Shown here one piece after another: positions 17,384 through 25,802 of a DNA stretch of 46,300 nt. Below the pieces are notes generated by a model, which made no database searches, was not told where the DNA came from, and was given only the letters and a program-made list of their open reading frames with translations. This DNA comes from Phycisphaerae bacterium (GTDB lineage: Bacteria; Planctomycetota; Phycisphaerae; Sedimentisphaerales; Anaerobacaceae): assembly GCA_016782865.1 (NCBI GenBank), contig JADHXR010000046.1, positions 1 to 46,300 of the forward strand. Direction: 5' to 3'. Numbering within the stretch: position 1 is the first letter of the stretch; each line of letters starts with the position of its first letter. The translations under genes and the position numbers were made by a program.

Positions 17384-20300
17384 CTAATCGGAAGGCCCAA
17401 CTTCTAGAAAATCGAACGCCAAATTCTGAAATTCGTCGAGGAAAGCGTACCCATCGTCCTCACTCGACGAAATCCGGCCCTGCCAAATCAATTCCACAGG
17501 TCTGGACACTGTCACAACGGTGTTGTCGGCAGAGCTATTGCGCGTATAGTACCCGTTAACAATGATACCAACTGTGAAGGATGCAAAGTCCTGAGATCCA
17601 AGATCTACAACCCATTCATATCTGGCTAAACCTACCGTGAGGTCCTCAGGATCGAGCAACATAACAGGAATACCTTCAGCAATCACCGCCCCGTTGTCCC
17701 GGTTCACAAACGTAACCAATGCCTTGGTGATATTGCCGGCATCTGAGTCTGAGGCGGGATTGACAGCCGTCATATCCAGAATCACAGCCAGGAGCTCTAC
17801 AGTCGCTACGTTGTCTCCGACCGAAGGTGTAGAAACACTCTCGGCACCCACATAGATGGCGAAGGCATCCTCCTGCAAGACGTTGATAGTTGTATCGACA
17901 GATGCTGAGGCACCGTCTTGGTCGCTGACGCGCAGACGGACGACGTAAGAACCGGGTGGCAAGTCCGCCACACCGGCAAGTGTCCAGGTACCGGTCCCCA
18001 CCTGTGCAATATCGCCGATAAAACCAAGTCCGCCAGCAATCGTTCCATCGTCCGGCAGGACAAGCATAGGTGGCGAAGTCATTTTCGTGGCGAAGGTTAT
18101 TCCGCCGTCGGTGCTGTAGGAAACCCTTGCATGCATGGTATCAGCAGAAACACTGGTAGCTGTGAAGATTACCTCATCGATTGAATCGCTGTATTGGACA
18201 TTCTGACTAATAGTGTTTACTGACACAGTCGGAGGGACCTTGTTGACCGTCACAACAAACTGGCCGACTCCAAACTCACCCCAACTATCGGTTACTGTAA
18301 CCGTCACTTGGAAGAGTCCATCATTCTCGTAAGTATGGCGCAGCGTGAATATTTTTCCAGCCAGCTCTAATGTCTGTGTGCCCGAGCCATCTCCATAATC
18401 TACCGTTACAAACCAGGAATCGTCCATATCATCATCCACAAATGAGCCGATCCGGCTGAATAGCTGTCCTTCATTGAGAGTCTCATCCGGACCTGCGTCA
18501 ACAACAGGAGGTTGATTGAGTGAGACAATAGAAACAATACCGTTGGTTCTTGTCGCTTCGGGAACGCTCGGGAAGTAAACGGTAGCGAAGTTGATTATGT
18601 CTGTGCCGTTTATAGCATCAGGTTTTACACTTAGGCTAAGGTCTGCATAGCCACCCTGATTTGGGTCAACCTGGCCGACAAACCAGGTTATAGTCCGTGT
18701 TGCAGGATTATAATTGCCGGGTGGTGCAATTTGAACGCCGGTATCAACGTCAATGACCGGTCCAATCTCCAGAGTTGAATCGTCCAAATCCTCATCTAAC
18801 GTATCCGTGAAATAAACCCCGAAGGCTATCCCTTCGCCTTCGTTCTCATATTCAACCCTGTAATCCAGTTTCTGACCCGGTAAGATATTGCCTTGCGGAC
18901 CCATCTTGCGGTTCGGATCGCGAGCGGGAGTCACCGTGGGTGTGTCAGATCCTGTGTTGGGTAATGAAGGTGGAGGACAATCGCAATTGCATCCACCTGA
19001 TCCGCATGGGCAGCACACATTACGACCATCACACGTTATCCCGCAATACCTCCGGCTTGTGATTTGCCAAGTGCAGTTGGGACTGCATTTCTCAATGACA
19101 GAATCGTCGCAATCACCAAAGAGTCCTCGAATGCACCTTGTTCTGTCAGGTTCATTTGGATCACAAAGGTATCTAGTTCTGTCGAAGGGGCTCTGACAAA
19201 TGGTAAGGCAGTGAAGGAACTTAAAAACCGCACCTGCCCCACATGCTGCCCAGCTCGTGATGGGATGAGGCACGGAGCCAATCGAGCCGATTAGACATTC
19301 AGCGCAACTGTCCCATTTGTCCGGCCCGTTTGGCAGAGTGACACAATTGGAACAGCTAACAGTCGTACCTACTGTACCCACTTCAGGAATACAACCAATC
19401 AATACCGCGAGGGCGTTTTGCCCCAGACAATTCCATATACACGCACCTTTTGCGCAGCTTGAGGCTTCTTCCCAATCACCTATAAACCCAAAAGAAGATT
19501 CATTGAAATCGTAGATTATTCCCCCTTGTCTGTTCAAGAGCGAAATAGAAGTATTTGTGTACTTTAACAAAAACCAACTGGTTGACTCATTGTGAGAACT
19601 CGTGAATCTACTCAGAAGTATGACCTCACTCATTGTGTCAATTGCCGTCGGAAACATCAGTGAAGCTATGACAAAAGAACCGTCAACATAGCTTATTTTC
19701 GATGTATAGTCGCTATATGTGAATCCCAAATCGTTTGCATAAACCAGCAACTCTACAAAGTTTGGGTCAGTTAATGCGTCCTCAAATTCACTGTCAGATA
19801 CAACTTCTATGGAAGTCATATATACAGGCTGATAATCCAAATACTCTAAGATGTTCGAAATCGGCGATATGCCTGTAACATAAGTGTCTGTTTCAGCACC
19901 AGTTGTGCCGATCATAGAAACAGTTCTTAATTGTGTCCCCCAGGGCAGCCCCCACTTCACTGTAGTGGTCGCAGACAAGTTGCCCAGGTGTTTAGGAGAT
20001 ACCGTCCCAAGTCTCCAGATTACCTCATGGGTTTCCCATCTGTAAATTCCATTATTTGTACTCGACACGTAATTCACTTCCGCTGGGAGCTGGGCCACGA
20101 CGAGACTATCATAAGCTTGGGTTAGTCCTTGATTTCGATATTCGACCATCAGATTGATTGTCTGTCCTGGGCTTACTCTTTCGGGTCCCCAGGTTGTAAC
20201 TTCCAGATCGGCCATTGGTGGCAGGCCGAGGTCGACACGTTGGAGGGAAAGGTGAAGCACTCTTGGGGCAATTGTTTCATTGAGAGACGCTGAAAAGACG

Positions 20301-22795
20301 CCATAGAGCGGATCGGTAAACATGCCCCTCATCGTGAGCACACCGGACGGAGTAAGTTCATCGCAGGTGTAACCCTGGCCTGAACCGGATTGATAAACGT
20401 AAGAGATTACCGAAAAACCGTAACCATTGTGTGGGTTGTCTCTTTCCGCAATTCTGACGTGGTTAATAACAGTACTCAACGGCCCGCTGAGGTCGCCCGC
20501 AAGGTCGCCATCCATAGCTGTTTGCAGGAGATAAAGTCCTGTTGATGGATACTCGATTCTGTTCTGATCTGTAAGTGTTCCGGCTGCAACAACAGTTGCG
20601 GACGTAGTAGTATTGCTCAGCCGGCCAATTTTCCATGTTGCCTGGTACTGGTCGTAAATTCCGCTTCCCGGAGCGGATTCAGTTAATGTTCCTTCGACAG
20701 TAGCTAATATTTCTCCAACTATGGAACCTTTCACACTAATCTCGGTTGCATCTGGGTCGAAAAAGGCGATACCTTGCCATTCACCCATATATGATGCACC
20801 TTCAAGGTTGGCTTCGCAAAAGGCCCTGGAATATCCCATTCCAGCCCAAGGGCCGGTTCCGATAGTAACCAGTTCAAAATCGTTTAGTGCAAAGACGCCG
20901 TTCAGGTCGCCCACAACGTTGCCAGTTCCAAGAGCCCATTGTTCAGCATATATCGTTTCGACCAATGCATCCTCAGTGGAAGAGACTTCATCAAGTTCAC
21001 CGGGTATCCCCGGCGTAATTTGTCCAGAAAGTGACAGGCTATAATCCCAAGCATCGGATCCGCCTTTCTCCCTGGCTATGATAAAATAGGTTCCACTTTG
21101 AGGAACTATGACCGACTCTATATTTGCTGAATCAGAACCCGAATTTACAGCCAAAACAGTCCCGTCCGGTGCATGAAGCTCGACACGCGGCTCAAACTCT
21201 TCCCCAAATTGGTCGCCTATCTGGCCCATTAGAATCGTTACTGAATCGCCAGCAGAGGCTGTAAAGGTATAAGCATCTATGTCACCCGGCTCAATCCTTC
21301 CACTCTTGTTCTCACCAGGCTCAATCGGCCCGCCGTCAGGGTCGTTGACCGTAACTGTGCCGGGGATCTTTACCAGTGACAGGCCATAATCCCAAGCATC
21401 GCATCCGCCTTGCTCCCTGGCTATGATAAAATAGGTCCCGCTTTGCGGTACTCGGACTGACTGTATATTTGCTGAATCAGAACCTGAATTTACATCCACG
21501 ACAGTCCCATCCGGTGCATGGAGCTCGACACGCGGCTCAAAGCCGTCCCAAAATTGGTCGCCTATCTGGCCCATTAGAATCGTTACTGAATCACCAGCAG
21601 AGGCTGCAAAGGTATAAGCATCTATGTCGCCCGGCTCAATCCTTCCACTCTTGTACTCACCCGGTTCAATCGGCCCGCCATTAGGGTCGTTGACCGTAAC
21701 TGTCCCCGGGTTCTTTACCAGAGACAGGCCATAATCCCACGCATCGCGTCCGTCTTGCTCCCTGGCTATGATAAAATAGATTCCACTTTGAGGAACTATG
21801 ACTGATTGGATAGTCGCTGAATCAGAACCTGAATTTACATCCACGACAGTCCCATCCGGTGCATGGAGCTCGACACGCGGCTCAAAGCCTTCCCCAAATT
21901 CGTCGCCTATCTGGCCCATTAGAATCGTTACCGAATCACCAGCAGAGGCTGTAAAGGTATAGGCATCTACGTCGCCCGGCTCAATCCCTCCACTCTTGTA
22001 CTCTCCAGGCTCAATCGGCCCACCGTCAGGGTCGTTGACTGTAACTGTGCCGGGGTTCTTTACCAGAGACAGGCCATAATCCCACGCATCGCGTCCGTCT
22101 TGCTCCCTGGCTATGATAAAATAGATTCCACTTTGAGGAACTATGACTGACTGGATAGTCGCTGAATCAGAACCCGAATTTACAGCCAAAACAGTCCCGT
22201 CCGGTGCATGAAGCTCGACACGCGGCTCAAACGCTTCCCCAAATTGGTCGCCTATCTGGCCCATTAGAATCGTTACCGAATCACCAGCAGAGGCTGCAAA
22301 GGTATAAGCATCTATGTCGCCCGGCTCAATCCTTCCACTCTTGTACTCACCCGGCTCAATCGGCCCGCCGTGAGGGTCGTTGACCGTAACTGTGCCGGGG
22401 TTCTTTACCAGAGACAGGCCATAATCTCGAGCATCGCGTCCGTCTTTCTCCCTGGCTATGATAAGATAGGTTCCACTTTGAGGAACTCTGACTGACTGGA
22501 TAGTCGCTGAATCAGCACCCGAATTTGCATCCACGATAGTCCCGTCAGGTGCATGGAGCTCGACACGCGGCTCAAACGCTTCCCCAAATTGGGCGCCTAC
22601 CTGGCCCATTAGAATCGTGACCGAATCGCGAGCAGAGGCTGCAAAACAATAAGTGTGCACTTGACCCGCGGCGAGGGAACCCGTTCTGTACTCGCCAGGA
22701 GCAATGTCGATGTAGGCAGCATAGGTAGATTGTCCTATAAAGAATACGAACCCGTAAACGGTTGTTATCAAAATGAAGGTGTGGTTTTTACACAT
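17384..22795 (-). CDS. Giant secreted multidomain surface protein (PPC-like repeats, DUF11, Cys-rich, PKD)
   Basis: The 1803-aa protein starts at ATG 22795 with GAGGAG eight bases upstream and a signal peptide (FILITTVYGFVFFIGQSTYA). Five tandem 115-aa modules follow, with SVTILMGQ, FEPRVELHAPDG and QSGxYxIIAREK as landmarks; they resemble bacterial pre-peptidase C-terminal (PPC) domains. Next come unassigned beta-rich regions, a DUF11-like domain (VSPGQTINLMVEYRNQGL), a cysteine-rich segment of about 150 residues, a second DUF11-like domain (DTLDEDLDDSTLEIGPV), a PKD domain (PPVVDAGPDETLNEGQL, YGDGSGTQ) and further beta domains. It ends at an amber codon within a DNRLRE-like domain. Such architecture indicates a cell-surface or secreted adhesin or structural protein. 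Before IS1380 insertion, the pseudopilin gene lay directly upstream. Confidence 0.85.
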   Translation of the reverse strand: MCKNHTFILITTVYGFVFFIGQSTYAAYIDIAPGEYRTGSLAAGQVHTYCFAASARDSVTILMGQVGAQFGEAFEPRVELHAPDGTIVDANSGADSATIQSVRVPQSGTYLIIAREKDGRDARDYGLSLVKNPGTVTVNDPHGGPIEPGEYKSGRIEPGDIDAYTFAASAGDSVTILMGQIGDQFGEAFEPRVELHAPDGTVLAVNSGSDSATIQSVIVPQSGIYFIIAREQDGRDAWDYGLSLVKNPGTVTVNDPDGGPIEPGEYKSGGIEPGDVDAYTFTASAGDSVTILMGQIGDEFGEGFEPRVELHAPDGTVVDVNSGSDSATIQSVIVPQSGIYFIIAREQDGRDAWDYGLSLVKNPGTVTVNDPNGGPIEPGEYKSGRIEPGDIDAYTFAASAGDSVTILMGQIGDQFWDGFEPRVELHAPDGTVVDVNSGSDSANIQSVRVPQSGTYFIIAREQGGCDAWDYGLSLVKIPGTVTVNDPDGGPIEPGENKSGRIEPGDIDAYTFTASAGDSVTILMGQIGDQFGEEFEPRVELHAPDGTVLAVNSGSDSANIESVIVPQSGTYFIIAREKGGSDAWDYSLSLSGQITPGIPGELDEVSSTEDALVETIYAEQWALGTGNVVGDLNGVFALNDFELVTIGTGPWAGMGYSRAFCEANLEGASYMGEWQGIAFFDPDATEISVKGSIVGEILATVEGTLTESAPGSGIYDQYQATWKIGRLSNTTTSATVVAAGTLTDQNRIEYPSTGLYLLQTAMDGDLAGDLSGPLSTVINHVRIAERDNPHNGYGFSVISYVYQSGSGQGYTCDELTPSGVLTMRGMFTDPLYGVFSASLNETIAPRVLHLSLQRVDLGLPPMADLEVTTWGPERVSPGQTINLMVEYRNQGLTQAYDSLVVAQLPAEVNYVSSTNNGIYRWETHEVIWRLGTVSPKHLGNLSATTTVKWGLPWGTQLRTVSMIGTTGAETDTYVTGISPISNILEYLDYQPVYMTSIEVVSDSEFEDALTDPNFVELLVYANDLGFTYSDYTSKISYVDGSFVIASLMFPTAIDTMSEVILLSRFTSSHNESTSWFLLKYTNTSISLLNRQGGIIYDFNESSFGFIGDWEEASSCAKGACIWNCLGQNALAVLIGCIPEVGTVGTTVSCSNCVTLPNGPDKWDSCAECLIGSIGSVPHPITSWAACGAGAVFKFLHCLTICQSPFDRTRYLCDPNEPDRTRCIRGLFGDCDDSVIEKCSPNCTWQITSRRYCGITCDGRNVCCPCGSGGCNCDCPPPSLPNTGSDTPTVTPARDPNRKMGPQGNILPGQKLDYRVEYENEGEGIAFGVYFTDTLDEDLDDSTLEIGPVIDVDTGVQIAPPGNYNPATRTITWFVGQVDPNQGGYADLSLSVKPDAINGTDIINFATVYFPSVPEATRTNGIVSIVSLNQPPVVDAGPDETLNEGQLFSRIGSFVDDDMDDSWFVTVDYGDGSGTQTLELAGKIFTLRHTYENDGLFQVTVTVTDSWGEFGVGQFVVTVNKVPPTVSVNTISQNVQYSDSIDEVIFTATSVSADTMHARVSYSTDGGITFATKMTSPPMLVLPDDGTIAGGLGFIGDIAQVGTGTWTLAGVADLPPGSYVVRLRVSDQDGASASVDTTINVLQEDAFAIYVGAESVSTPSVGDNVATVELLAVILDMTAVNPASDSDAGNITKALVTFVNRDNGAVIAEGIPVMLLDPEDLTVGLARYEWVVDLGSQDFASFTVGIIVNGYYTRNSSADNTVVTVSRPVELIWQGRISSSEDDGYAFLDEFQNLAFDFLEVGPSD
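21010..22735 (-). repeat. Five tandem 345-bp repeats inside the giant surface protein gene
   Basis: The landmark AGCAGAGGCTG (or a close variant) recurs at 21251, 21596, 21941, 22286 and 22631, exactly 345 bases apart each time. The units are very similar at DNA level, even at silent positions; the copy nearest the gene start is the most divergent. Exact period and high identity indicate recent expansion or ongoing homogenisation by recombination. Confidence 0.92.
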
Positions 22796-22863
22796 TGGGT
22801 TATCTCCTCAAAAAAGCGTTTCTGCGCGAAACAACTATCGGGGAATTGTGCACGGAAATTCTA

Positions 22864-24549
22864 TCCGGGATTTCCCATTTAACTTCATAATCCGTGCTCC
22901 TGCACGGCACACTGTCAATAATACCAAAATCGGGCCTCGATTTCAACCAGTCTGGTCACCAACATGGCCGATACATCTCCCAGAACGGCCCGAAAAACAC
23001 GCTAACCCGCCGAGAATCCAGCATTTGGCGTTCTTTCGACGCACCTAGACCACCGATTTCTCCTCAGTCTTGCGCGTTTTCGCTATCCTGCCGGTCATCC
23101 TGCCCCCGTAAGTTCTGGGCTGGCTCTCAATCGCCCGATTCGCTCAAGGATCTCACGAAAAAGTGCCCTCGGCACAACCACTTCGGCCATCTGGAACATC
23201 ACATACCGCGAATGCCTGACAACTTTGGCCCCGATCTTGATTAGTTTCTCACGCAGCGTTCTCAGCGACCATTTCTTTACCGACTCAGGCAATGCCAGAC
23301 GCCTCAAGAAATTGCCCAAGTTGTACGCCAAGGCGAACAACTGAAGACGAACCTGATTGTCCATGAAATCATGACACGACAATCGTGTCCATTTCAATGC
23401 GTATTTGCCTTCCTTGATCCACTGCTCGGCAGTACCCTGCTTGTTGTAGAACCTCACAACGTTGCTGGATTTCCACCGAAGATTCGTCACAGTGAAGCCG
23501 ACTCTCGGAAACAGTTCACCTGCATGCCATTCGATCTTCGCAACGACCCGCCGAGGAATTTCCCAACTGGCTGCCTGATACCGAAAGCTGTGATATAGGG
23601 CAATCGGTTTCTTCGGCGGACGCCCTACGGGCCGAGTGAGGAGGTGCTCGATCTTGCTGTACAGAATTTGATTGCCCTTTAGTCGGATGGCATAGAAGTA
23701 TCCCTCCGCTTCGAGACAGCGATATACATGGGGATCGGCGAAGCCTGCATCCCCTCGGAAGAGTCGCAAAATATCGTAGCCTCGATAACGGGCAACGACC
23801 GGCTCCAGAACGCTCTGCCAGTCATCCGCACTGTGAACATTGCCATTGCGAAGAAGAGTTCTTTCCATGTCTCCGTACTGATTGAAGCAGAAGAGGGGAT
23901 GATAACAGGTGCACTCGAAGTAGCCGTTGTAGGCAGAGCCTTCCTGATTGCCGTAGGTCGGGCTGACCGAACTGTCCATGTCAAGGATGATCTGCTTCAT
24001 TAGTGACATTCTCCGGTGTACTCTGTCTACCCATACGCGGGGCAAGTTCATCAGGAACGCGAGATTCTCTGGTTGAGCAAGTGTCTTCGTCTCGAATCTG
24101 CTCATGACGCTGGTGGAAGCGGCTGAACGTCCCACGGCTCTACCGCCTGCAACATGCCGCATGGCAGGATCAAGGGCCAACCGCTCTGCGTCGTTCGTGT
24201 CCTCATAGCCTGCAAGCCTGCTGTATATTGACTGCCTTAGTAAAGCGGCAAGACCGTGTTGAGTGTTCTTGCCCATGCGAATGTCACGCAGCTCTGAATC
24301 GACAGTCGAGGTTAAACTGAGTGCGTCATCAAGCTCCCGATAGGCAAGCAAACCTCCATCGGTTGTGACCTTGGTCCCATGAAATTCGAGCTTCAGCTTG
24401 CGGTCAAAATTGAGCCTCAGAGCGTCCTTGCGTGCTTCACCCATAAGGTTCTCCCATAAAGAATGGTCGAAAGTGGATTGAGTGGTCTCCATAGGCTCCA
24501 TACTATCAAAATCCTGTTCATTTGTCACGGACTATTTGGGAAATCCGGG
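22864..24549 (-). mobile_element. IS1380-type insertion sequence
   Basis: The element carries one IS1380-type transposase. The ends are imperfect inverted repeats: CCGGGATTTCCC at 22865-22876 and, inverted, CCCGGATTTCCC at 24538-24549. TCTA at 22860-22863 and at 24550-24553 is the probable 4-bp target duplication if the left end includes T22864. It separates the pseudopilin gene (its stop codon lies in the right-hand duplication) from the giant surface protein gene. Confidence 0.85.
23095..24528 (-). CDS. IS1380 family transposase
   Basis: The 477-aa product has the length and layout of IS1380 transposases: an N-terminal KVTTDGGLLAYRELDDAL segment, a catalytic aspartate region (IILDMDSSVSPTYGNQEGSA), a central FRGDAGFADPHVYRCLEAEG segment and a C-terminal region (DNQVRLQLFALAYNLGNFLR) containing the conserved YNLGNFLR motif. 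It is complete and in frame, so the element may be active. Confidence 0.92.
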   Translation of the reverse strand: MTNEQDFDSMEPMETTQSTFDHSLWENLMGEARKDALRLNFDRKLKLEFHGTKVTTDGGLLAYRELDDALSLTSTVDSELRDIRMGKNTQHGLAALLRQSIYSRLAGYEDTNDAERLALDPAMRHVAGGRAVGRSAASTSVMSRFETKTLAQPENLAFLMNLPRVWVDRVHRRMSLMKQIILDMDSSVSPTYGNQEGSAYNGYFECTCYHPLFCFNQYGDMERTLLRNGNVHSADDWQSVLEPVVARYRGYDILRLFRGDAGFADPHVYRCLEAEGYFYAIRLKGNQILYSKIEHLLTRPVGRPPKKPIALYHSFRYQAASWEIPRRVVAKIEWHAGELFPRVGFTVTNLRWKSSNVVRFYNKQGTAEQWIKEGKYALKWTRLSCHDFMDNQVRLQLFALAYNLGNFLRRLALPESVKKWSLRTLREKLIKIGAKVVRHSRYVMFQMAEVVVPRALFREILERIGRLRASPELTGAG

Positions 24550-24550
24550 T

Positions 24551-25507
24551 CTAGTGGAGTGCGTTTGTCGGCAGGAAGAATGTGCCGGGGCCGACGCCCG
24601 TGCCCTCGGCGTAGGGGACGGTGCCATCGCGACTAAGCGAGACTCTCATAGGTACGACATCCGAGGGCGAATAGGTTTCTACGTGCCCGTCGGTGTATCC
24701 CGCCCGCAGCTTGAATTCGGGAGTGCTTTCGGCGGGATTCGTCCGGGACCAGTAGGCTGAGAACAGCCACGTCTCGGGAGTGACGCCTGCTCCGCGGAAC
24801 GGCTCGCAACTGCCGTATGCCCCTTGCGTCCTCCAGTGATCGTAGCCGAAATAGTCGGTTACGAGCAGCTTGCTGAATCTGCCGCCGCTGGCCGGACCGT
24901 ACGGTCCTCTGAAAACGGCATTGCGTTCGGTAAGAAAACCCCTGTAGTTCCAATAGAAGCAATACGTTCCGCCCATCGGATCGGTCGTAGGAGCAGTATC
25001 GGGATTGTCCCAGTCGTCGCCGGCATCCCACGCCTGCTGCAGATACTTATACTGGTGCGGCGCGCTCGGGCAGTACATGGCGTCGGCATCGCGTATATAG
25101 ATGCGCAGGTACTCGCTCATAGCTCTGTGCAAAGTCGGGGTGCGGCTCTCATTGCCGATCAGCTTGGTTGGATCCGACCAAACCCAGGTGCTGTCAAATC
25201 CGACCGTGGCAACCGACTCGGGATATCTTTCATCATTGTCCGAGGCGAAAAGGTTGAGCGCCGAAGTGATCTGCTGTTGGTTGTTCATGCCCTTTATCGA
25301 CCGGGCCTGCCGCCTGACCTTACCCAACGCCGGCACCAGGATGGCCATGAGGATAGAGGTGATAGACATAACCACGAGCAACTCGATCAAAGTGAACCCG
25401 CGGCTGTCTACAACACCAATCTTCTCTTTTCTGTCACGAATGCGAATCTTGATCTCCTCCGATCGTACGCAGGCTGCATTTTTCGTGCTCATTGAGCGCA
25501 TGGACAT
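24551..25507 (-). CDS. Pseudopilin-like protein (prepilin N-terminal methylation, H-X9-DG type)
   Basis: The 318-aa frame starts at ATG 25507 with GAAGGG nearby. A long charged leader precedes the prepilin peptidase motif RGFTLIELLVVMSI at about residues 36-49, followed by a hydrophobic helix; Glu at position +5 after cleavage is present. The C-terminal globular part contains conserved features of planctomycete type II secretion-like pseudopilins (CPSAPHQYKY, YWNYRG, AGYTDGHVETYSPSD). These proteins are cleaved and methylated by prepilin peptidase and form pseudopili or have unclear surface roles. The stop TAG lies at the junction with the IS1380 element but would be present without it. The gene follows the beta-helix gene on the same strand after 295 bp. 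Confidence 0.85.
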   Translation of the reverse strand: MSMRSMSTKNAACVRSEEIKIRIRDRKEKIGVVDSRGFTLIELLVVMSITSILMAILVPALGKVRRQARSIKGMNNQQQITSALNLFASDNDERYPESVATVGFDSTWVWSDPTKLIGNESRTPTLHRAMSEYLRIYIRDADAMYCPSAPHQYKYLQQAWDAGDDWDNPDTAPTTDPMGGTYCFYWNYRGFLTERNAVFRGPYGPASGGRFSKLLVTDYFGYDHWRTQGAYGSCEPFRGAGVTPETWLFSAYWSRTNPAESTPEFKLRAGYTDGHVETYSPSDVVPMRVSLSRDGTVPYAEGTGVGPGTFFLPTNALH

Positions 25508-25802
25508 TAGCTACCCTTCTACACGCATTATTATAGGCACTGTTCAATTCTGTGTCAACCTTAATTTCCTGTTTTTTTTTGCGATTTCAGCCCTCAGCGG
25601 GCCGACCCTTGGCGCGCATTAGTTTCCGGAATATCCAAGTCTCCGCCACAGAACGAACCTTCTGACCCTCAACTCAATCTAAGTCCTGTGCTTGTAAATG
25701 CTTACAAGCTCTAAGCTCCTTTGCCGGCTCCTGCCTCGCATCCGTGCCAGCCAAGCCAAGCCATAACTTGCTCACTCCCGAGAAGAATCCTGCGTGGGGA
25801 TG
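25508..25802. other. Intergenic region between beta-helix and pseudopilin genes
   Basis: These 295 bases have no supported gene. There is an eight-T run at about 25571-25579 (plus strand) but no stem strong enough to call a terminator. A promoter of the pseudopilin gene may lie here. Confidence 0.4.

Noticed and set aside
17384..17386. Pyrrolysine or other recoding at the amber codon
   Set aside because: No recoding element or pyl genes are visible, and other genes in the window use TAG as an ordinary stop. Mutation or error is simpler.
21010..22735. Regularly spaced repeats as a CRISPR array
   Set aside because: The unit is 345 bp, coding and in frame; there are no short repeats with unique spacers, and no cas genes in the window.
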